Assembly (NCBI GenBank): GCA_027623205.1
Contig: JAQBYC010000028.1
Span: 1 to 46,795 of the forward strand
DNA length: 46,795 nt
Direction: 5' to 3'
Origin: Pseudomonadota bacterium
Lineage (GTDB): Bacteria > Pseudomonadota > Alphaproteobacteria > GCA-2731375
The notes under the pieces were generated by a model that saw nothing but the letters and a program-made list of their open reading frames with translations, did not search any database and was not told where the DNA came from. Positions 32,940 to 39,269 of this stretch are shown piece by piece. The position numbers were made by a program, and so were the translations under genes. Position 1 is the first letter of the stretch. Every line of letters starts with the position of its first letter.

Positions 32940-34010
32940 ATGCAAATACCAGCCGACCGCCTAACCAATCTTGCCGAAGCCATCTTCCAGCGAGGGGGCG
33001 CGGACGATGGGTCGGCGGCTCAGGTAGCGGACAAGTTGGTTGAGGCAAATCTGTTCGGGCATGACAGTCACGGCATTGGCATGGTGCCCGCCTATGTCTT
33101 GGGCATTCAACAGGGGGAACTGAAACCGCGCAATGAGCTATCCATCGAACAGGATCATGGCGCGTTCCTATTGCTGGACGGCAACGCGGGATTCGGCCAG
33201 GTGGTCGCGAAGGCGGCCATGGAGCTGGCTATTGCCAGAGCACGGGAAATGGGCGTCGCGGTGGTCGGATTGAAGAATTCATACCATATCGGCCGGGTCG
33301 GGGCCTGGGGAGAGATGTGCGCGGCGGCCGGCTTTATCTCGATCCATTACGTCAACGCTTTTTCGCCAAATTCCCTGGTGGCGCCTTTTGGCGGTTCCGA
33401 TTCCCGTTTCACCACCAATCCTTATTGCACTGCCCTGCCGGCCAGCAAGGGCGCCGATCCAATCGTGTTGGATATGGCAACCAGCCGCGTCGCCATGGGC
33501 AAGGTCCGCGTTGCCCATAACCAGGGTGTGCAGATGTTGCCCGACGCCTTGATCGATCATGAAGGCAATCCGACCAACGATCCTGGCGTCATGTTTTCGG
33601 AACCCAAGGGCGCATTGCGATCCATGGGGTTGCATAAGGGCTATGGCCTGGCGGTGATTTGCGAGGCCCTCGCGGGCGCCTTCACGGGCGGCGGGGTATT
33701 TGGCCTGGATCATGTGGCGCCGGGTCGTATTATCAACAATATGCTAACCGTTTTGATTGACCCGGATGCCTTTGGCCACCGCCAGGCGTTTGATGCGGAA
33801 GTCGACAAATTTACCGCCTGGGTAAAGGCCTCACCGCCCGCGCCGGGGGTTGAACAGGTGATGGTGCCGGGAGATCCGGAGCGGAAATCAAAGGCCGAAC
33901 GGCTGGCCAACGGCATACCCTTGGACGACACAACTTTTGCGGAACTATTGACTGCCGGCGCGGCGGTCGGCCTTGATCGGGGCGAGGCCCTGCGCATCAT
34001 TGGCAATTGA
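32940..34010 (+). CDS. Malate/L-lactate dehydrogenase (Ldh2/YlbC family) NAD(P)-dependent oxidoreductase, 356 aa
   Basis: The family signature NLFGHDSHGIGMVPAY with the catalytic His44 is present. So are GVAVVGLKNSYHIGRVGAWGE, the NAD-binding DMATSRVAMGKV and LHKGYGLAVICEALAGAFTG. This family reduces 2-oxo acids or dehydrates/oxidises related compounds (malate, ureidoglycolate, sulfolactate, 2,3-diketogulonate, delta-pyrroline-carboxylates), so the substrate is open. ATG 32940 has AAGG 8 nt upstream and starts at the conserved N-terminus. It precedes the electron-transfer operon by 240 bp on the same strand and could supply NAD(P)H to it, but that is inference. Confidence 0.9.
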   Translation: MQIPADRLTNLAEAIFQRGGADDGSAAQVADKLVEANLFGHDSHGIGMVPAYVLGIQQGELKPRNELSIEQDHGAFLLLDGNAGFGQVVAKAAMELAIARAREMGVAVVGLKNSYHIGRVGAWGEMCAAAGFISIHYVNAFSPNSLVAPFGGSDSRFTTNPYCTALPASKGADPIVLDMATSRVAMGKVRVAHNQGVQMLPDALIDHEGNPTNDPGVMFSEPKGALRSMGLHKGYGLAVICEALAGAFTGGGVFGLDHVAPGRIINNMLTVLIDPDAFGHRQAFDAEVDKFTAWVKASPPAPGVEQVMVPGDPERKSKAERLANGIPLDDTTFAELLTAGAAVGLDRGEALRIIGN

Positions 34011-34153
34011 ATACAGGGGCCAGTCCGGCGGGAGCAACTCTGGCGACAGCATTGATTGCCGCAACAACAGATGATCGTCTGGGCGGCCAGACCGGGGACA
34101 AGTTGGGCGCCGTGCAAATTGCAGTGGAATTCTAAAGGCTATAAGCCGTCAGC

Positions 34154-34182
34154 TTGGCATTTTGAAAGATGGTTTGTAATTT
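34154..34182 (+). promoter_or_regulatory. Possible sigma-70-type promoter of the electron-transfer operon
   Basis: TTGGCA (34154-34159) and TAATTT (34177-34182) are separated by 17 bp, in an AT-rich patch about 70 bp upstream of the flavoprotein ATG at 34251. The -35 box is a good match and the -10 box a weak one. The 240-bp gap after the Ldh2-type gene makes a separate promoter likely. Confidence 0.35.
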
Positions 34183-34250
34183 GCTAGTGTAATTGGCTAC
34201 GCTGGCTGCGAGCCTGAATAAAGGCGTGGCAAAACGGGGGGCATGGAACG

Positions 34251-35525
34251 ATGATCGGGACGGAGGCGTTTCAAGTCATCGGCGGGTTGATTATTGCCGC
34301 CGCCTTCGCGCAGGTGGCCGTGCTGTTGTATGGTACGTGGCGTGGTGCGGCGCTGGCTCGCGTGCAACAGGGTTTGGCGAATGATTTATTACGCCGCCGG
34401 GTTGATGCCGAGACTTTGAGCCGCGACATGGAGCGGAAAATGACCACCGCTACCTGGTCGGGGGTGCGGAAATTTCGTATTCGCGACAAGGTCATTGAAG
34501 GCGGCGATATTTGTTCCTTCTACCTTGTGCCCCATGACGGCAAAGCGCTACCGCCGTTCTTGCCAGGCCAGTATTTGACCTTCAATTTACGCCTGCCTGA
34601 GCGCGAAAAACCACTCGTGCGTTGCTATTCGCTTTCGGACAGTCCGTTGCAGACAGATTATTACCGGGTCAGTATCAAACGTCAGGGGCCGCCGCCGAAA
34701 CAACCCGATGCGCCGCCGGGACTGTCATCGACTTTTTTTCATGATCGTTTGCAGATTGGTGACATCGTTGATGTTAAGGCGCCGTCAGGTAATTTTTTCC
34801 TGGATTTGGCTAAGCATCGCCCGGTCGTATTGATCGGCGGCGGCGTTGGCCTGACCCCGATGATTTCCATGCTGAATGCGATTTGTGAAGCAGGCCCGCA
34901 GCGAGAGACCTGGTTCTTCTACGGCGTTCGCAATGGCGAAGAACATATCATGCGCGAACATTTGGACGCGCTGGAGGCCGAACACGAAAACGTTCATGTG
35001 CGGGTTTGTTACAGTGATCCCAAGGATGGCGAAGTAGAAGGTGAAGGATTTCACCATGGCTGCCGGGTCGGTGTCGATTTGTTCCAAAAGGTTTTGCCGT
35101 CGAACAATTACGAGTTCTATATCTGCGGCCCGCCCCCGATGATGGAATCCTTGACGGCAGACTTGCGGGAATGGGGCGTGCCGGATTCGGATGTATTCTT
35201 CGAGGCATTCGGTCCTGCCAGCGTGAAGAAAACGGCGCCGGCGCCGGACTCTGATGTGGCCGCGGCCACGGGGCAGATTGTGACATTCACCCGCTCAAAC
35301 AAGACCATGACCTGGGATGGCCGCCATGGCTCGATCCTGGAGCTGGCGGAGGCCAATGGTGTTGAATTGGATTTCGGATGCCGGGCGGGTAGCTGTGGCA
35401 CCTGTATCACGGCCGTGAAAAAGGGCGAGGTAAGCTATGTCGAGAAACCAGGTTCGTTACCCGAATCCGGTTCCTGTCTGGCATGTATTTCAGTGCCTAA
35501 ATCGGATCTGGCCCTGGATGCCTGA
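34251..35525 (+). CDS. Membrane-anchored FAD/NAD(P)H:[2Fe-2S] oxidoreductase, 424 aa
   Basis: An N-terminal hydrophobic helix (about 8-30) anchors a ferredoxin-reductase-type module: FAD motif RCYSLSDSP (near 125), NAD(P) site VVLIGGGVGLTPMISML (near 190) and CGPPPMMESL. A plant-type [2Fe-2S] domain closes the protein with Cys-x4-Cys-x2-Cys (CRAGSCGTC) and a fourth Cys in SGSCLAC. The architecture resembles Hcr, phenol-hydroxylase reductases and similar NADH-dependent electron-transfer proteins, with an added membrane anchor. Since the domains have no export signal beyond the anchor, they should face the cytoplasm. It is the first gene of the five-gene plus-strand operon; the next start is 70 nt downstream. 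Confidence 0.9.
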   Translation: MIGTEAFQVIGGLIIAAAFAQVAVLLYGTWRGAALARVQQGLANDLLRRRVDAETLSRDMERKMTTATWSGVRKFRIRDKVIEGGDICSFYLVPHDGKALPPFLPGQYLTFNLRLPEREKPLVRCYSLSDSPLQTDYYRVSIKRQGPPPKQPDAPPGLSSTFFHDRLQIGDIVDVKAPSGNFFLDLAKHRPVVLIGGGVGLTPMISMLNAICEAGPQRETWFFYGVRNGEEHIMREHLDALEAEHENVHVRVCYSDPKDGEVEGEGFHHGCRVGVDLFQKVLPSNNYEFYICGPPPMMESLTADLREWGVPDSDVFFEAFGPASVKKTAPAPDSDVAAATGQIVTFTRSNKTMTWDGRHGSILELAEANGVELDFGCRAGSCGTCITAVKKGEVSYVEKPGSLPESGSCLACISVPKSDLALDA

Positions 35526-35595
35526 CGATTTACCGCTGACGGTTGAATCAACAGCGTCCAATGGGATTGGCGACAATCAAAAGGTGATAAACAAA

Positions 35596-36615
35596 ATGCG
35601 GGGACTTCTTGTGATTACGAAAACACGCACGGTTATACGTGGACTGGCGCTGTTCGGTGCGCTGGCGTTGGGCTCTGGCATTGCGCACGCGCAAGAACTG
35701 CATTTGGACCCGGCAAAAGTAATGGGCCCCGATGCTTGTGGCGAATGCCATAAGTCCTCTGTCGAAGCGTGGAAAGGTAGTCATCATTTTTCGACCTTCA
35801 AAACCCTGCCGAAGGCAAAGGAAGCCCGTGCCATTGCGGATAAAATGGGCCTGAAACGGATCAAGGCAGGCAGTGATTGCCTATCATGCCATTTCACCTC
35901 GGCCATGGTGAATAGCAAAATCAAGCCCATCGCAGGGATCACCTGTGAATCCTGCCATGGCGCCGGCCGCGACTGGATCAAGGTCCATAGTGATTTTGGC
36001 GGCAAAGGCGTGAAGGCCGAGAACGAGTCTGCGGCGCACAAGATTGAACGCTACAAACAATCCGAAGATGCAGGCATGATCCGGCCCGGTAACCTTTATC
36101 AAGTGGCCAAGAATTGCTTCAGTTGCCATACGGTGCCAAATGAAAAACTGGTCAATGTTGGCGGTCATGCGGCCGGCAGTAACATTGAGCTGGTTGCCTG
36201 GAGCCAGGGCGAAGTCCGCCATAATGTCTGGTACAGCAAGGAAAATCGTGTTTCACCCATTGCGCGTCTGCGCGTGATGTATCTGGTTGGCCGGGCCCTT
36301 GACCTGGAATTCGCCCTGCGGGGCGTTGCAGAGGCGACCGAGAAGGCCGATTACGCAGTAAAAATGGCCAAGCGGGCGAAGAACGCGCGCGAGCGGATAA
36401 AGACGATTGCCGAATTGGTGGATGCACCGGAATTGATGGCCATGTATTCCGCCGCCAAGTCAGCCAAATTAAAGTTGAACAACAAGGCCCAATTAACCGC
36501 CGCGGCGGAGGAGGTTGCCCGTCATGCCCAGGCCATGGCCAGCAAGTATGACGGCAGTACATTTGGCGGCCTTGATAAGATTTTGCCCGGGCCCAAAAAT
36601 TTCAAGGGGAAATAG
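35596..36615 (+). CDS. Tetrahaem cytochrome c554-like protein, 339 aa
   Basis: A signal peptide (hydrophobic 14-32, cleavage after AHA) precedes four CXXCH sites: CGECH 48, CLSCH 95, CESCH 117 and CFSCH 174. An HHF motif at 63-64 and KSSVEAWKGSHH are typical of the cytochrome c554 family. The C-terminal half (about 220-339) has no haem and is predicted helical, Ala/Lys-rich. The protein should be periplasmic and shuttle electrons. ATG 35596 is chosen as the signal-peptide start; the frame open upstream from 35437 overlaps the flavoprotein. It follows the flavoprotein by 70 nt and precedes the Fe-S fusion gene by 57 nt. Confidence 0.88.
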   Translation: MRGLLVITKTRTVIRGLALFGALALGSGIAHAQELHLDPAKVMGPDACGECHKSSVEAWKGSHHFSTFKTLPKAKEARAIADKMGLKRIKAGSDCLSCHFTSAMVNSKIKPIAGITCESCHGAGRDWIKVHSDFGGKGVKAENESAAHKIERYKQSEDAGMIRPGNLYQVAKNCFSCHTVPNEKLVNVGGHAAGSNIELVAWSQGEVRHNVWYSKENRVSPIARLRVMYLVGRALDLEFALRGVAEATEKADYAVKMAKRAKNARERIKTIAELVDAPELMAMYSAAKSAKLKLNNKAQLTAAAEEVARHAQAMASKYDGSTFGGLDKILPGPKNFKGK

Positions 36616-36672
36616 GCAGCCACGGGCGGTGCCGGCATAAGGTCGGGGGAGGGGCGATAATGGTTATCAGCT

Positions 36673-38451
36673 GTGGTTGAGGCGGTCACGATACAGCGGC
36701 CACAGCGTTGGGATGCGCCTTTTTCCGACGACATGGACACCATTGATGTGGAACGTATCCTTGCATTGGACCCGTTCCGCGAGATGGACCGCGACCGTTT
36801 TCCCACCAGCCTGTCGCTGACCGGTATCATTCGTAACGATATGCGTATCGTCAAATGCCAGGACGGTGACATCGTTATGCGCGAAGGCGACTACGGCAAT
36901 TCCGCCTTTCTGGTAGTCAAAGGCCAGGTCCGGGTCATCTTGCGACCAGGGTTGCCGGAAACCATGTTGGGCCGGGCGCCCAGCCAAAAGAAGAGCCTGA
37001 TGCAGGCCGTGGCGCAATTGTGGCGCAACCCTTCGTATCCGGAGGTGCGGGGCACTTATAGCGGCGGGGAAAGCAAAGGTACGGCCAGCCGGGCGGGTGC
37101 CGATCAGCAGGCCCGAATCTTTCTTCAGGACGTGCCAGCGGTTCTTGACCAGCACCGGACCGCCACCTTGGTTGCGGGCGATATGTTCGGCGAAATTGCC
37201 GCCCTTGGGCGGACCCAGCGCACGGCGTCGGTGATTTCCGATGGTTCCTCGGAATTGCTGGAAATCCGCTGGCAAGGTTTGCGTGATATCCGGCGCCGGG
37301 TTGATGATTTCCGCGAGCATGTGGATCAGCTTTACCGCGAACGCAGTTTAGCGTCGCACCTGCGGGCCACGCCGATGTTTCAACATCTGGACGAAGCCGC
37401 GATTGCCCGGATCGCCGCAGAAACCTTGTTCGAAACCTATGGTGATTTCGACTGGCATACTCAATACCAACGCGACCGGGACGAAAGTTTCAACCACCGC
37501 TTGGCTGGGGAGCCTGTAATCGTGGCCGAGGGCGATTATCCCGACGGCTTGTTATTGGTGCGGGCGGGATTTGCGCGGGTTAGCCAAAGTGTCAACAACG
37601 GCCATAGAACGATCCGCTATATTGGTCGGGGCGCGGTCTTTGGCATGGCCGAGATTGTCCACAACTGGTCTGAATACACCGGCAAAGCGGGGGTTGCCGG
37701 CGAGGGCGAGGCGGGCGGGCTCCCAGCAAAAACCCTGCATGCCACGCTGCGCGCCTTGGGATATGTGGATATTCTGCGGGTTCCGACGGCGGTGATCGAA
37801 GAATTGGTGCTGCCCACCCTGTCTGGCGAGGCTTTGGCGGAATATGGCCGGTTGGACGAGCGCCCCGACGAGGCGAAAGCATCCGAAGGCAATGAGACCG
37901 GTGTTGACCGATTGGTTGAACCGGGCATGTTGGAATTTTTGGTCGAACATCGCTATATCAACGGCACGGCAACCATGTTGATGGACCTGGACCGTTGCGT
38001 ACGCTGTGATGAATGCGTTGTGGCCTGCGCCCGTGCGCATGACAACAATCCCCGCTTTAATCGCCATGGTCGCCGCCATGATCATTACATGGTGGCCAAT
38101 GCCTGCATGCATTGCATGGATCCGGTCTGCATGATCGGGTGCCCAACCGGCGCCATTTACAGATCTTCGCCAGGTGGCCAGGTTGTCATCAACGATATGA
38201 CCTGTATCGGTTGCGCCACCTGTGCCAATTCCTGCCCTTACGACAATATCCGCATGGTTGAGGTGCGCGACGGCACGGGCGCCTTCATTCGCGACACGGT
38301 GACAAACGCGCCGATCGTCAAGGCGTCCAAATGTGATCTATGCATTGATCAGCCCGGCGGACCCGCCTGTCAGCGCGCCTGCCCGCATGATGCGTTGAAG
38401 CGGGTGGACATGCAGGATTTGTCCGATCTTGGAAGGTGGCTGAACCGGTGA
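36673..38451 (+). CDS. Fusion of two cyclic-nucleotide-binding domains with a four-cluster [4Fe-4S] ferredoxin domain, 592 aa
   Basis: Residues about 55-205 form a CRP-like cyclic-nucleotide-binding domain with a canonical phosphate-binding cassette FGEIAALGRTQRTAS (172-186), including the key Arg. It is interrupted by a 50-residue insert (about 100-150). A second, degenerate copy spans about 275-375. The C-terminus has 16 Cys in four motifs: C442/445/448/452, C478/481/486/490, C511/514/517/521 and C554/557/566/570. This is the pattern of the DmsB/PsrB-type electron-transfer subunits. No signal or Tat motif is seen, so it should be cytoplasmic. The start GTG 36673 is uncertain; ATG 36733 is an alternative. 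The stop overlaps the cytochrome b start by 1 nt. Confidence 0.88.
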   Translation: MVEAVTIQRPQRWDAPFSDDMDTIDVERILALDPFREMDRDRFPTSLSLTGIIRNDMRIVKCQDGDIVMREGDYGNSAFLVVKGQVRVILRPGLPETMLGRAPSQKKSLMQAVAQLWRNPSYPEVRGTYSGGESKGTASRAGADQQARIFLQDVPAVLDQHRTATLVAGDMFGEIAALGRTQRTASVISDGSSELLEIRWQGLRDIRRRVDDFREHVDQLYRERSLASHLRATPMFQHLDEAAIARIAAETLFETYGDFDWHTQYQRDRDESFNHRLAGEPVIVAEGDYPDGLLLVRAGFARVSQSVNNGHRTIRYIGRGAVFGMAEIVHNWSEYTGKAGVAGEGEAGGLPAKTLHATLRALGYVDILRVPTAVIEELVLPTLSGEALAEYGRLDERPDEAKASEGNETGVDRLVEPGMLEFLVEHRYINGTATMLMDLDRCVRCDECVVACARAHDNNPRFNRHGRRHDHYMVANACMHCMDPVCMIGCPTGAIYRSSPGGQVVINDMTCIGCATCANSCPYDNIRMVEVRDGTGAFIRDTVTNAPIVKASKCDLCIDQPGGPACQRACPHDALKRVDMQDLSDLGRWLNR

Positions 38452-39269
38452 TGACTTTCGCCAGGCGCCGTTGGTTGAACGGATTTATCACTCTGTTGGC
38501 GGGCGCCGGTTTGGTGGCTTGGTACACCGCATACGATGTCGCGCTTTATCAGCCGGCTTTTCTAACCGGTTGGTTGCTGCTCGCGGTTATTCTGGTTTTG
38601 ACCCTCTACAACGGCCGAAAGAAGTTATCAATGGTGCCCTTGGGGTCGGCGTCGGCTTGGCTGCAATGGCATATCTATTCGGGTTTTCTGGCTATTTTCA
38701 TATTCGCGCTGCACATAGGTTGGAGCGTGCCAAACGGAATTCTGGAACGAATTCTGGCGCTGTTTTTCATCGCGGTCGCCGGCAGTGGACTGGTCGGAAT
38801 TTATTTATCTCGGCGCTATGCGCGCATGTTGACCCGGCGTACCGAAGAAGTGGTATTGGAAAGAATACCGCAGTTTATCGCCGAACTGCGCGCGCAAGCC
38901 GAAGATCTGGCGCTTCAATCCGCGGTTGAAACCGGTTCATCCACGATCGCTGATTTTTATGGTAACCGCCTTTCTTCCTATTTCGCGGCGCCCAGGAACA
39001 TGCGATTGCATTTGCAGGGTTCCCGCCGGGCCTCGTTCGCGCGGATGACTGATATGAACATCATGACCCGATACCTGAACGATCAAGAGATGGTCTATGC
39101 CGAGAAATTGCGCCTGTTGGTTGAACGCAAGGACCGGCTGGACTACGCCCATGCCTTGCAAAGCGCCCTGAAGGCATGGTTGTTCGTTCATCTGCCCGCC
39201 ACCTATGGCTTGATCCTATTGGCCCTGCTGCATCTGGTTTTGGTCTATTCCTTCGGTGGGTCGCGCTGA
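38451..39269 (+). CDS. Five-helix membrane cytochrome b-like protein, 272 aa
   Basis: Five hydrophobic helices are visible (about 10-30, 38-55, 70-92, 100-120 and 243-267), with a 120-residue polar domain between the last two. Two His-x13-His pairs lie in helices three and five: His74/His88 (WHIYSGFLAIFIFALHIGW) and His247/His261 (VHLPATYGLILLALLH). This spacing places each His at opposite membrane faces, as expected for two stacked b-haems. I could not assign it to a named family. Its start overlaps the preceding stop by 1 nt (TGATG), and its stop overlaps the decahaem start in the same way, so the three proteins are made in step and are likely one complex. Confidence 0.83.
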   Translation: MTFARRRWLNGFITLLAGAGLVAWYTAYDVALYQPAFLTGWLLLAVILVLTLYNGRKKLSMVPLGSASAWLQWHIYSGFLAIFIFALHIGWSVPNGILERILALFFIAVAGSGLVGIYLSRRYARMLTRRTEEVVLERIPQFIAELRAQAEDLALQSAVETGSSTIADFYGNRLSSYFAAPRNMRLHLQGSRRASFARMTDMNIMTRYLNDQEMVYAEKLRLLVERKDRLDYAHALQSALKAWLFVHLPATYGLILLALLHLVLVYSFGGSR

